From the NCBI RefSeq assembly GCF_001861355.1, contig NZ_MASN01000001.1, positions 236,194 to 300,193 of the forward strand: a stretch of DNA of 64,000 nt. Direction: 5' to 3'. The stretch is from Natrialba sp. SSL1 (lineage in GTDB: Archaea > Halobacteriota > Halobacteria > Halobacteriales > Natrialbaceae). Position 1 is the stretch's first letter, and each line of letters begins with the position of its first letter. Of the stretch, positions 1 through 8,393 are shown piece after piece. Under the pieces are notes generated by a model that saw only the letters and a list, made by a program, of their open reading frames with translations, did no database searches and had not been told where the DNA came from. The translations under genes and the position numbers were made by a program.

Positions 1-2
1 AC

Positions 3-2066
3 ACGCTGTTCGACGTGGTCGGCGAGATTTACGACGAGTTCGCCGACGCGATCGACGAGGAGGTAGCGAGCGACCTCGACATCCCCAAGCTGTTCGAGTT
101 CCGCTCGTGGGCCGGCAGCGACCGGGACGGGAACCCCTACGTAACGCCGGATGTGACCGCGACGACGCTCGAACGCCAGCGGTCGGTCGTCCTCGAGCGC
201 TATCGCGAACAACTCAAACGCCTCTCGGGCGTATTGAGTCAGGACGGCAGCCGAATCGATCCCGGCTCCGAATTTCAGGCCGCACTCGAGTCGGATCGCG
301 AGCGATTGCCGGGAGCCGCCAGGACCGCGGCGGAACGCTACCCGGACGAGCCCTACCGCCAGAAGCTCAAGCTGATGCGCGAACGACTTGATCGCGTAGG
401 TGACGTTCGACCGGGCGGCTACGACGACGCCGAGGAACTGCGAGCCGACCTCACGACTATCGCTACGAGCCTGCGGGACAACGACGCGGCGAGCGTCGTC
501 GATGCCCACGTCGACCCGATTCGGCGGCAGGTCGCCACGTTCGACTTCTCGCTCGCGAGTCTCGACCTGCGAGACCACCAGCAGAAACACACCGACGCGA
601 TCGCAGAGGCACTCGAGTCCGAGGGGATCGACTACCACGCCCTCTCTGAAGAGGAACGGACGGAGCTGTTGACCGACGCGATCTTGCAAGACGAGCCGGT
701 GATCGACCTGGCCGATGCCGTGAACGACGGACTGTCGGAAGACTCCGCACGCGTTCTGCGGCTGTTCGACAGTCTCGCGGACTGGCAACGCGAGTACGGC
801 GTCGAAGCGATCGACACCTACTGCATCTCGATGACCGAGGAGCCGAGTCACGTCCTCGAGGTGCTGTTCCTGGCCGACCAGGCCGGTGTCGTCTCATTAC
901 CGGAGCACTGTGGCATCGACGTCGTGCCGCTGCTCGAGACCGAGTACGCGCTCTCGGGGGCGCGTCGGATCATGGGCTCGCTGTTCGAGAACGAGGCCTA
1001 CGTGCAGGCGCTCGAAGCGCGCGGGCGCACCCAGGAGATCATGCTCGGCTACTCCGACTCGAACAAGGAGAACGGCTTCCTGGCGGCGAACTGGTCGCTG
1101 TACAAGAACCAGCGCCGACTCGGCGAGATCTGCGACGACCACGACGTGACGATGCGGCTGTTCCACGGCCGCGGTGGCTCCATCTCGCGGGGTGGCGGCC
1201 CGATGAACGAAGCCCTACTTGCGCTGCCAAACAGCACCGTCACGGGCCAGGTCAAGTTCACCGAACAGGGCGAGGCGATCGCCGAGAAGTACGCTAACCC
1301 GCGCATCGCCGAGCGTAACATCGAACAGATGCTCAACGCCCAGCTTCGGGCGCGCCTGTACGCGAAGGACCAGCCCGAAGACGAGATTCGCGAAGAGTGG
1401 ATCGAGGCCATGGAGACGATGGCCGACGTGGCCCGCCGCGAGTACCGCGATCTCTTGGAGAGCGACGGCTTCGTCCGGTACTTCGAACAGGCGACCCCGA
1501 TCACCGTCATCGAGGACCTCGACCTCGGCTCGCGGCCCGCCTCGCGCTCCGGCGAGCGCACCGTCGAGGACCTGCGGGCGATTCCGTGGGTGTTCTCCTG
1601 GACCCAGTCCAGGTGTATCCTGCCGGGCTGGTACGCCATTGCGACGGGTATCGATGCGTACCTCGACGACGGTGGTGACGTGGAGACGCTCCAGACCATG
1701 TACGAGGAGTGGCCGTTCTTTCGAACCACGCTCGACAACGCCGCGCTCTCGCTCTCGCGGACCGAACTCGAGATCGCCGAGCAGTATGCGGACCTCGCGG
1801 ACGAAGACCTGCGCGAGCAGTTCTTCCCGCGGCTGACCGGTGAGTACGAGCGCGCAGCCGACCTGATCACCGAGATCGGCCAGCGCGACCAGCTTCACAC
1901 TCGCGACTGGCTCGGTGAGAACCTGGAGCGTCGAAACCCCTACGTCGACCCACTGAACCTGCTGCAGACGTACCTGCTCGACCGCACTCACCGGACTGAC
2001 ATCGAAGAACGGACGCTCCGGCTAACGGTGAAGGGGATTGCAGCGGGAATGAAGAACACTGGGTAA
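3..2066 (+). CDS. ppc: Phosphoenolpyruvate carboxylase, 5'-truncated by the window
   Basis: Adds bicarbonate to phosphoenolpyruvate to make oxaloacetate, the anaplerotic feed into the citric acid cycle; cytosolic. The frame is open at the left edge, so roughly the first 200 residues lie outside (687 residues visible; the family is about 900). Visible hallmarks are GYSDSNKENG (near nt 1047-1076), the glycine-rich loop FHGRGGSISRGGGP (near 1159-1200), FTEQGEAIAEKY (near 1258) and the conserved carboxy-terminal NTG just before the TAA. These motifs identify the enzyme with little doubt. No partner gene of the pathway lies next to it; malic enzyme, which also acts at the PEP-pyruvate-malate node, is encoded 28 kb further on. 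Confidence 0.97.
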   Translation, partial: TLFDVVGEIYDEFADAIDEEVASDLDIPKLFEFRSWAGSDRDGNPYVTPDVTATTLERQRSVVLERYREQLKRLSGVLSQDGSRIDPGSEFQAALESDRERLPGAARTAAERYPDEPYRQKLKLMRERLDRVGDVRPGGYDDAEELRADLTTIATSLRDNDAASVVDAHVDPIRRQVATFDFSLASLDLRDHQQKHTDAIAEALESEGIDYHALSEEERTELLTDAILQDEPVIDLADAVNDGLSEDSARVLRLFDSLADWQREYGVEAIDTYCISMTEEPSHVLEVLFLADQAGVVSLPEHCGIDVVPLLETEYALSGARRIMGSLFENEAYVQALEARGRTQEIMLGYSDSNKENGFLAANWSLYKNQRRLGEICDDHDVTMRLFHGRGGSISRGGGPMNEALLALPNSTVTGQVKFTEQGEAIAEKYANPRIAERNIEQMLNAQLRARLYAKDQPEDEIREEWIEAMETMADVARREYRDLLESDGFVRYFEQATPITVIEDLDLGSRPASRSGERTVEDLRAIPWVFSWTQSRCILPGWYAIATGIDAYLDDGGDVETLQTMYEEWPFFRTTLDNAALSLSRTELEIAEQYADLADEDLREQFFPRLTGEYERAADLITEIGQRDQLHTRDWLGENLERRNPYVDPLNLLQTYLLDRTHRTDIEERTLRLTVKGIAAGMKNTG

Positions 2067-2171
2067 GCATACGTTCGACGGCGTACGGTACTCGAGTATG
2101 ACCTCGCGTTACTCACGAACCGCTACTCGCCATCCACTACTTGCTATCTGCTACCCACTGCTCGGTGCTCG

Positions 2172-2333
2172 CTACTCGAGACGATGGAACTGATACAGTT
2201 CGAGCGCGAACCCAATGAGACCGACAGGGAGCGCTAGCAGCAAGAACACACCACCAAACTCGAGTGCCAGTTCGCCGAGGCCGCCGACGAGCGCGAGTAC
2301 GAGTGCGAATCGCTGGAACGCAGCGCCGATCAT
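2172..2333 (-). CDS. Small two-helix membrane protein after moxR
   Basis: A 53-residue reading frame that begins with ATG 8 nt after the stop of the MoxR gene and runs in the same direction, so the two are probably one transcript. It is almost entirely hydrophobic: one segment covers about residues 8-22 and a second about 26-46, ending in a short charged tail (YQFHRLE). No family is recognised. MoxR ATPases are usually followed by membrane or von Willebrand factor genes, so a small membrane partner fits, but the function is unknown. Confidence 0.6.
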   Translation of the reverse strand: MIGAAFQRFALVLALVGGLGELALEFGGVFLLLALPVGLIGFALELYQFHRLE

Positions 2334-2340
2334 CTACTGT

Positions 2341-3294
2341 CTACTCCTCGACAGTCGGCACCGGCACCGACTCCAGCACCCCACTGACAACCTGCGATTT
2401 CGCGACGCCGTTAACCGTCGCGTCCGGCGTCAACACCAGCCTGTGGGCCAGCACCGGCTGGGCGACGCGCTTGATGTCGTCCGGCGTCACGTACGACCGA
2501 CCGACGATCGTCGCATACGCCCGCGCCGCCTCGAACAGCCGCTGGGTCCCGCGCGGCGACACACCCGTTTCGACGCGGCCATCCGCACGGGTTTCGCGGG
2601 CGAGCGCGGCGACGTACTCGAGTAGGTCTTCGTCTACCCGAACTGTCTCGGGAACCTCCCGGAGTTGTCCGACCTGCTGGGGTTCGAGGACGGCCTCGAC
2701 GGACGGGCTGGTCGTCTCTCGGTCGGCGCGGCGGCGGAGGAGTTCGACCTCGCCGGCTTCGTCGGGGTAGCCCATCGACGTTTTAACGAGGAAGCGGTCG
2801 ACCTGTGCTTCGGGGAGCGGGAAGGTCCCCTCCTGTTCGACGGGGTTCTGGGTGGCGATAACGACGAAGGGGTCGGGAAGCTGGCGGGTTTCGCCGTCGA
2901 CGGTGACCTGGCCTTCTTCCATGGCCTCGAGGAGGGCGGCCTGGGTCTTCGGCGGTGCGCGGTTGATTTCGTCGGCGAGGACGACGTTTGCGAAGATGGG
3001 GCCCTTGTTGAACTCGAAGGCGCGCTCGCGTTCGTTGAAGATGTGGGTGCCGGTGACGTCGGCGGGGAGCAGGTCGGGGGTGAACTGGATGCGTGAGAAC
3101 GAGAGGCCGAGTGCGGTGGCGACGCTGCGGGCGGTGAGCGTCTTGCCGGTGCCGGGGACGTCCTCGACGAGGACGTGGCCGCGGCCGACGACGCCAACGA
3201 GGATGTCTTCGGGGAACGCGCGGTCGCAGATGACGGCATCGTCAATGGTCTGGAGGACGGCCGAACACTCGCTACTGGCCTGGGTGACGTCCAT
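2341..3294 (-). CDS. moxR: MoxR-family AAA+ ATPase
   Basis: A chaperone-like AAA+ ATPase of the MoxR group, which activates or inserts metal into client proteins, often with von Willebrand factor-domain partners. Seen in order: Walker A within EDVPGTGKT, Walker B with LADEINRAPPKTQAALLEAM, and the ATQNPVEQEGTFPLPEAQ sensor segment followed by DRF. The length, 317 residues from the chosen ATG, is normal. A TTG nine codons upstream (3321) is also in frame, but the ATG at 3294 gives the usual short N-terminus. The gene is followed by a tiny membrane protein gene, and no DUF58 or VWA partner is present within the window, which is unusual for this family. Confidence 0.9.
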   Translation of the reverse strand: MDVTQASSECSAVLQTIDDAVICDRAFPEDILVGVVGRGHVLVEDVPGTGKTLTARSVATALGLSFSRIQFTPDLLPADVTGTHIFNERERAFEFNKGPIFANVVLADEINRAPPKTQAALLEAMEEGQVTVDGETRQLPDPFVVIATQNPVEQEGTFPLPEAQVDRFLVKTSMGYPDEAGEVELLRRRADRETTSPSVEAVLEPQQVGQLREVPETVRVDEDLLEYVAALARETRADGRVETGVSPRGTQRLFEAARAYATIVGRSYVTPDDIKRVAQPVLAHRLVLTPDATVNGVAKSQVVSGVLESVPVPTVEE

Positions 3295-3496
3295 GGAAAC
3301 GCCGTCGGTCGCTCGTGTCAAATGAGTTTCGCTCCCGGTGAGTTCCGTCGTGTGTGGGCGGTGGCTATGTCGGTGTGTGTCCGTCTGTGTTCGTGGTAGT
3401 TCGATCGCTGACGCTCTGCAACGTGCCCGTGAACCGCTCCCACCCTGCGAAACAGATCGAAACCGGTAAAAACGATACCCGAGTACAAACAGGTGA

Positions 3497-3581
3497 GCCG
3501 AGATAGCCTAGCCCGGCCAAGGCGGCAGATTCGAAATCTGCTGTCCTCACGGACTCGGGAGTTCAAATCTCCCTCTCGGCG
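3497..3581 (+). tRNA. tRNA-Ser (anticodon CGA)
   Basis: An 85-nt class II tRNA. The acceptor arms GCCGAGA (3497-3503) and TCTCGGC (3574-3580) pair fully, with G as discriminator base. The anticodon stem GCAGA/TCTGC encloses the loop TTCGAAA with anticodon CGA at 3532-3534, reading UCG. A long variable arm follows, as expected for serine tRNA, and the T arm carries GTTCAAATC. No intron is seen. The 3' tail of this gene is duplicated 143 bp downstream. Confidence 0.97.
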
Positions 3582-3724
3582 TTTTCCGCGAACTAACACC
3601 ACTGAGCACCGCGTAGCGTGTACTCAGAATCCGTGAGCGGAAACGCTCACGGGAATTTGAACGAGGACAGACGCGCGCAACGAAGTGAGCACGTCTGGGC
3701 GTTGTTCAAATCTCCCTCTCGGCG
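3582..3724 (+). repeat. tRNA-Ser tail cassette: 143-bp unit ending in a second copy of the tRNA 3' end
   Basis: The last 21 nt of tRNA-Ser (3561-3581) recur exactly at 3704-3724, and the four following T residues also match. The unit between them contains a hairpin GTGAGC/GCTCAC (about 3633-3650), an arm ATTTGAAC (3655-3662) that is the exact complement of GTTCAAAT in the tail copy (3704-3711), and an inner stem CAGACG (3668-3673) with CGTCTG (3692-3697). The same core follows tRNA-Leu in this window. It could be a trace of integration at the tRNA, but the organised internal pairing suggests a structured, propagated cassette. Confidence 0.85.
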
Positions 3725-4094
3725 TTTTTGGAGCAACAAATCGATGAGCGATGCGTGGCGTAAAGCGCCACGATGATCGAGCGGTGAAACCGCGAGACGC
3801 GTGGCGGCACGAGTCACGCTTCGGCATGCTCGCCGGGATTTTCTTCCACACCTCGAGCACACAGCGCCATCACTCCCACTCACGTTTGTGCTCCAAGGCA
3901 GGGTACTCGAGTACCGATTTCACATCTGGCCATCCTCGGTCCTTGTGAGAACGGCGATCAGCCGTCCCTCGACTGTGCTGTCGCCGTCACCTGCAGGGTA
4001 ACGCCTTATTCGCGTTCGTCTGGTCGATGGTTGTGTCAGTGAGTACCAATGGGAACGGCTGTATTCGACCGACGACGGGAGGTGAGCGACGGCA
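3725..4094. other. Gene-free stretch with hairpins and the leader of the Fe-S gene
   Basis: No convincing gene. The first part carries further perfect hairpins, GTGGCG/CGCCAC (about 3754-3771) and GCGGT/ACCGC (about 3780-3792), and opens with a sequence resembling the start of the tRNA-tail units, so it may be a degenerate unit that has lost its tail. A TATA-like CTTATTC lies near 4004-4010. A 17-codon upstream frame starting ATG at 4049 would end at 4102, overlapping the next gene's ATG, and could couple translation. A Shine-Dalgarno-like GGAGGTGA stands at 4078-4085. Confidence 0.5.
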
Positions 4095-5591
4095 ATGACT
4101 GACGCTGATGAGCGAGACGACGAGCAGCCACGTGACATCGAGTCTACTGCCGATCGGACTGGGGCCGGCGAGGAGACGCCATCACCGGAGGAGGTGACCG
4201 ACACCGGTGAACTGTTCCATCCGCTCGGGGAGGACGTCCAGACCGACTTCCGGGATATGCTCGAGGACACCGAGTACGACGCAGATCTCGGGATGGAGAT
4301 GGCTCGAGACGCGATGCGGCTCACGAAAGGCGAACTCTCCGAGGAGGAGTTCTACGACCGCTACCACGAGGACGTGGTCGAGGAGTTCGGCGAGGACGAC
4401 CGGCCGATGGCCGAACGAATCGAAGAAGCCCGAGAGAACGGCACCCTCGACGATGCGCTGTCACGGTTTGGCACGGATGACGAATCCCGTCGCGATGTGA
4501 TCAAGAAGATGGGCGTCGGCGCGGGTGCGTTCGGGCTTACAGCCTGGGGTGCGACCAACGGTGACGAGCGCGAGCCAGCCATCGGTGCGGCACAGGACGA
4601 CAACGGCGACGAAAACGGTGCAGACGGGGACGGAGACGGGATTCAGTGGGGAATGGTTCTCGACCTCGAGACGTGCGACGGCTGTCTCTCCTGTGTCGTC
4701 GCCTGCAACGACGAGCACAACTGGGACGAGGGCGCGAACTGGATGTACATCCTCGCTTACGAGGATGGGACCGTCGAATCGCCGGACGAAGAGGAGTTCG
4801 ACGACACGCGTGATTTCAACTACCTGATTCGGCCGTGCCAGCACTGCACCGACGCTCCCTGCGAGAAGGTCTGTCCGACGACGGCGCGTCACACCCGCGA
4901 GAACGGCGGCCTCGTTCTCACGGATTACGACATCTGTATCGGCTGTCGGTACTGTCAGGTCGCCTGCCCCTACGGCGTGAACTACTTCCAGTGGGAAACC
5001 CCCGACACCGAAGCGCCATCGGAGGAACTCGAGGAGGACATGATGTTCGACGAGCGGGGTCGCTGGGTGAGCGGGCGCGGCCCACGCGGCGTCATGGAGA
5101 AGTGCATCTTCGACCCGGCCCGGCAGGACGGGCAGATGGGCGAGGATATGGTGGGGACGACCGCCTGCGAGGACGCCTGCCCGCCGGGTGCGATCCAGTT
5201 TGGGGACATGAACGATCCCGAGAGCGATCCCCAGCAGTACATCCAGAACGTACCGCTCGCGAGGGCACAGGAACACGATCCCGACGACGAAGAGCTTCAG
5301 GAGGCCATCGCAATCGTCGAGGGTGAAGAGGAGGGTGCCGACGAGGATGATGACGATGGCATGACCGAGGAGGACGCGATCCGACTGCTTCGCGGCGAGT
5401 ACGGCGACAACGACTCCTCGTTCAAGCTGTTAGAGGAGTTTGGGACCAATCCGAACGTCATCTACCTCGGCAACGAGCCAGGACCCAACGCCGAGCAAGT
5501 TCCCGGACCGGTCGCCTACGAAGACGTTGGGCAGATCAACAACCGGATGGAGGTCACCGACGAGCGGACATTGGATGGCCTCGAACTCTGA
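4095..5591 (+). CDS. Tat-exported 4Fe-4S ferredoxin-type protein, molybdopterin-oxidoreductase beta-subunit-like
   Basis: A 498-residue protein of the DmsB/NrfC/PsrB electron-transfer group, which passes electrons between a molybdopterin catalytic subunit and a membrane quinone subunit. It has four cysteine clusters typical of four 4Fe-4S centres: CDGCLSCVVAC, CQHCTDAPCEKVCP, CIGCRYCQVACPYG and a last cluster including CIFDP and CEDACPPGAI. A twin-arginine motif RRDVIKK sits at residues 132-138, behind a long acidic N-terminal domain rather than at the very start. The ATG is preceded by GGAGGTGA with a 9-nt spacer. No catalytic (DmsA/NarG-like) or membrane (NrfD-like) gene is adjacent, so its partners are elsewhere or it acts alone. 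The carboxy tail is acidic. Confidence 0.85.
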   Translation: MTDADERDDEQPRDIESTADRTGAGEETPSPEEVTDTGELFHPLGEDVQTDFRDMLEDTEYDADLGMEMARDAMRLTKGELSEEEFYDRYHEDVVEEFGEDDRPMAERIEEARENGTLDDALSRFGTDDESRRDVIKKMGVGAGAFGLTAWGATNGDEREPAIGAAQDDNGDENGADGDGDGIQWGMVLDLETCDGCLSCVVACNDEHNWDEGANWMYILAYEDGTVESPDEEEFDDTRDFNYLIRPCQHCTDAPCEKVCPTTARHTRENGGLVLTDYDICIGCRYCQVACPYGVNYFQWETPDTEAPSEELEEDMMFDERGRWVSGRGPRGVMEKCIFDPARQDGQMGEDMVGTTACEDACPPGAIQFGDMNDPESDPQQYIQNVPLARAQEHDPDDEELQEAIAIVEGEEEGADEDDDDGMTEEDAIRLLRGEYGDNDSSFKLLEEFGTNPNVIYLGNEPGPNAEQVPGPVAYEDVGQINNRMEVTDERTLDGLEL

Positions 5592-5678
5592 GGCACTGGG
5601 TGACCGTCTCCGTTCCCTTCTTCTCTCCCAGTCGCTCGGACTCGTGGCGTTCATAATGATTCACTCGTAGGGATTCGT

Positions 5679-5882
5679 ATGAACTCTCGTGGCCGCCTTT
5701 TCGTCGGCCTCCTCTGGCTCGGTGTTGCTGGTTTGATGGCGACGACAATCCTCGTCGAACCCGGCTTTTCGGCATCGGCGAGCGAACTCGCTCGACTGTT
5801 CGTAGTTGCACTCGCGCTCTTCTTGGCCGTTGTCTACCTGTTCGATCCGTGGGGTGTGCTGAGCCGGCAACCGTTCCATTGA
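5679..5882 (+). CDS. Small membrane protein, two predicted helices
   Basis: A 67-residue protein with hydrophobic segments at about residues 7-25 and 38-55, a positive N-terminus (MNSRGR) and a short soluble tail. It follows the Fe-S gene by 87 nt on the same strand. It might help anchor that Fe-S protein, but that is inference from position only. No family recognised. Confidence 0.65.
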   Translation: MNSRGRLFVGLLWLGVAGLMATTILVEPGFSASASELARLFVVALALFLAVVYLFDPWGVLSRQPFH

Positions 5883-5918
5883 GACCGAGATTGGCCAACA
5901 CTGACGACTCCGTCTCGC

Positions 5919-7454
5919 TCAGTCGTCTGCCGGCGCGAGCGGCCGCTGATCGACTGCAAGCAACCGATCGAGCGCATCGACCATCGCCTCGACGCTCGCT
6001 CGCGTGATGTCCGCCTCGCTGCGGGCAACCGTCACCGAGCGATCGTTTCGCACCATCGTTACCTCGACAGTGACAACTGCATCCGTTCCGCCCGTCACCG
6101 CGTCGACGTGGTAGGACTCGAGTTCGGCGTCGGCTGAGGAGCCAAGCGCCTCCCGGATCGCGGAGACGGCCGCGTCGACGGGACCTGAGCCAGTGCCGCT
6201 CGCGACCCGTTCCTCGCCGTCGACATCGAGACGGATGCTGGCCGTTGGGACGGCCCCACCGCTCGTCGCTGTCAGGTCGAGCAGGTCGACGACGCGCTCG
6301 CGGTCGTCGCCAGTCACGTCCTCGGCGATGGCGAGCAGGTCGGCGTCGGTAACGCGTCGGCCGCGGTCGCCGAGTTCGGTAACCCGCGTTGCGATTTCTG
6401 CCACTTCGTCGTCGCCGGCCTCAACGTCGTGCTCCTCGAGTGTGGCTGCGACGCCGGCCCGGCCAGTGTGCTTGCCGAGGGCGAGGCGGCGCTCGCGGCC
6501 GACGGTTTCGGGCGCGTAGGGCTCGTACATCTTGTCGTCTTTGAGGGTCCCGTCCGTGTGGATGCCGCTCTCATGGGTGAACGCGTTCTCGCCGATGACG
6601 GCCTTGTTCGGCGGGAGGTCGACACCGGTCGCCCGCGAGACGCGCTGTGCGAGGCCGTACAGCGACTCGAGGTCGGCGGTCTCCACGTCGTACACGTGCG
6701 ACAGCGCGATGGCGACCTCCTCGAGTGCGACGTTGCCGGCGCGCTCGCCGAGGCCGTTGACCGTACAGTGGACGAGGTCCGCGCCGGCCGAGACGGCGGC
6801 GAGCGCGTTCGCCACGCCGAGGCCGAGGTCGTCGTGCGTGTGCGCGCTGACCGGCCCGAGTTCGGCGAGCCGGGAGACGGCCGCCGTCGTGTGTTCCGGG
6901 CCGGTGTGGCCGACCGTGTCGGCGAAACAGAACCGATCCGCACCCGCCTCGAACGAGGTTTCGGCGAGCTCCGCGAGGTAGTCGAGATCCGCGCGGGAAC
7001 CGTCCTCACCGATCACCTCGACCCAGAGGTCGTGCTCGGTTGCGTACTCGACCAGTTCGGCCGTCGTCGCGAGGTTATCCTCGCGTGAGGTGCCGACCTT
7101 CCCCTCGACGTGGCGGTCACTCGAGGGCACGACGATGTGAACGCCGTCGACGCCGCACTCGAGTGCCTTGTCGACGTCGGCGCGGATGCCGCGACAGAAG
7201 CTGGTGACGAGCGCGTCGAGGTCGAGGTCGGTGACGCGGGAGATGGCGCGGCGTTCGCCGGCACCGGTGCAGGCGCTACCGGCTTCGATGACGCTGACGC
7301 CGGCGTGCTCGAGGGAACGGGCGAGTTCGACCTTTTCGTCGGGCGAGAGCGAGACGCCGGGGGCCTGTTCGCCGTCGCGGAGGGTGGTATCGAGGAGTTG
7401 AACGGTGCGGTCTGGATCGATCGTCTGGTCGGGGGTTGGGGTTTGTGAGTGCAT
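5919..7454 (-). CDS. leuA: 2-isopropylmalate synthase family enzyme (LeuA; citramalate synthase possible)
   Basis: Condenses acetyl-CoA with a 2-oxo acid, 2-oxoisovalerate for leucine synthesis or pyruvate in citramalate synthases. Of 511 residues, the first two thirds form the HMG-CoA-lyase-like TIM barrel with LLDTTLRDGEQAPGVSLS near the N-terminus, the metal-binding HTHDDLGLGVANALAA and GLGERAGN. The last ~130 residues look like the LeuA allosteric dimer domain, including VPTASIRLDVDGEE. The ATG at 7454 is the only usual start codon in the frame, which nevertheless stays open far upstream. No ilv or other leu gene is adjacent. LeuA is preferred over CimA on the barrel sequence, but substrate choice cannot be settled by eye. 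Confidence 0.85.
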   Translation of the reverse strand: MHSQTPTPDQTIDPDRTVQLLDTTLRDGEQAPGVSLSPDEKVELARSLEHAGVSVIEAGSACTGAGERRAISRVTDLDLDALVTSFCRGIRADVDKALECGVDGVHIVVPSSDRHVEGKVGTSREDNLATTAELVEYATEHDLWVEVIGEDGSRADLDYLAELAETSFEAGADRFCFADTVGHTGPEHTTAAVSRLAELGPVSAHTHDDLGLGVANALAAVSAGADLVHCTVNGLGERAGNVALEEVAIALSHVYDVETADLESLYGLAQRVSRATGVDLPPNKAVIGENAFTHESGIHTDGTLKDDKMYEPYAPETVGRERRLALGKHTGRAGVAATLEEHDVEAGDDEVAEIATRVTELGDRGRRVTDADLLAIAEDVTGDDRERVVDLLDLTATSGGAVPTASIRLDVDGEERVASGTGSGPVDAAVSAIREALGSSADAELESYHVDAVTGGTDAVVTVEVTMVRNDRSVTVARSEADITRASVEAMVDALDRLLAVDQRPLAPADD

Positions 7455-7886
7455 TGGTGTGGTGGTGTCTGTGGGTGTTGGCCTGGCTGTGGCTGTGGTT
7501 GTGTCCGAGGCCGTAGCTGCGGTCGTGTTCGTCTCTGTTGGTCCGTCGCTGTCGGCGTCGTCGCCGGTGCTAGCGCTGGCGTCGTTGGCAGCGCTGGCAG
7601 CGTCGGACCCAGTATCAGTTACTGTCGATGCAGATGAAACAGAAGCAGTGGCAGCGTCAGTTTCAGGAGCAATCTCAGTCTCAGTACTATCGCGAAGGAC
7701 CGAGGCAAGACTACGTGTGCCGTATAATTTCGCGTCCAGCCGGATCGCTCCGACTTCCTCTATCCTCCGGCGATGAGACCGTATCAGAATCTCGTGCCAT
7801 TGTACCTCGGTCTACTGTGACACACCGTCTTAAGCACGTCGGCGACGGTACTTTCTGCGCTGTCGCCTCAACCAGTTTGCACGACG
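7455..7886. other. Upstream region of leuA: in-frame low-complexity stretch and a possible 29-residue leader
   Basis: On the minus strand the leuA frame stays open from its ATG back to a TAG near 7812, about 119 codons, without ATG, GTG or TTG. The part next to leuA would read as a Thr/Ser/Ala/Asp-rich chain. In another frame ATG at 7800 opens a 29-codon frame ending at TAG 7711-7713 that could be a leader peptide. The plus strand of 7450-7510 is a degenerate GTG/GTT microsatellite. No confident gene; a leader or attenuator for leuA is possible but unproven. Confidence 0.35.
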
Positions 7887-8255
7887 TTAGCTCTCGATCA
7901 ACGCAATCTCGTCACCCGGCTCGACGCCAGCCGCAGCGCCGGCGGGTAACTCGAGTATCGTGTCTGCATGTTCACGGGCGAAGCCACGCCACGGTTTGAG
8001 TTGCTCGACGCGCTGGACGACGCCGTCGGCGACCCAGATGACATCGAGCGGGACGAAGACGAACAGCATGTGGACATCGCGGATGCTCGCGTCATCGAAG
8101 CGGAAGGCGAGCGCGAAGTTCTCGGGGAGCGAGCGCCGGAACATGAGCCCGCGGGTCTGTGCGAGCAGGGAGTCTGCGAGGTCGATCTGGGTGGCGAGCG
8201 TCGTCCGGTCGTCTGGGGATGCAACTGAGCCGTCGGCGGCGTGAACGAGGCGCAC
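7887..8255 (-). CDS. DUF192 family protein
   Basis: A 122-residue protein of the DUF192 family, small beta-barrel proteins of unknown function common in bacteria and archaea. Seen: ADSLLAQTRGLMFR near residue 28, the characteristic signature, followed by FRFDDASIRDVHMLFVFVPLDVIWV and the closing ILELPAGAAAGVEPGD. The GTG at 8255 gives the start MRLVH; a TTG nine codons upstream is also open, but its extra arginine-rich residues do not look like this family. It stands alone between leuA and the chemotaxis transducer. Confidence 0.85.
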   Translation of the reverse strand: MRLVHAADGSVASPDDRTTLATQIDLADSLLAQTRGLMFRRSLPENFALAFRFDDASIRDVHMLFVFVPLDVIWVADGVVQRVEQLKPWRGFAREHADTILELPAGAAAGVEPGDEIALIES

Positions 8256-8393
8256 GACTGGGCGTCGGCGTGCGACGAGCAAAAAGACTGTTAAAACGGC
8301 GGCTGCTGACTGTTGGCCGTCATCTCCAGCGGCCGCTGGCTGTGGTCCGTCCTATCCGTGGCCGTTGGTGGAGCTATGAGGTGACGGAGACCG

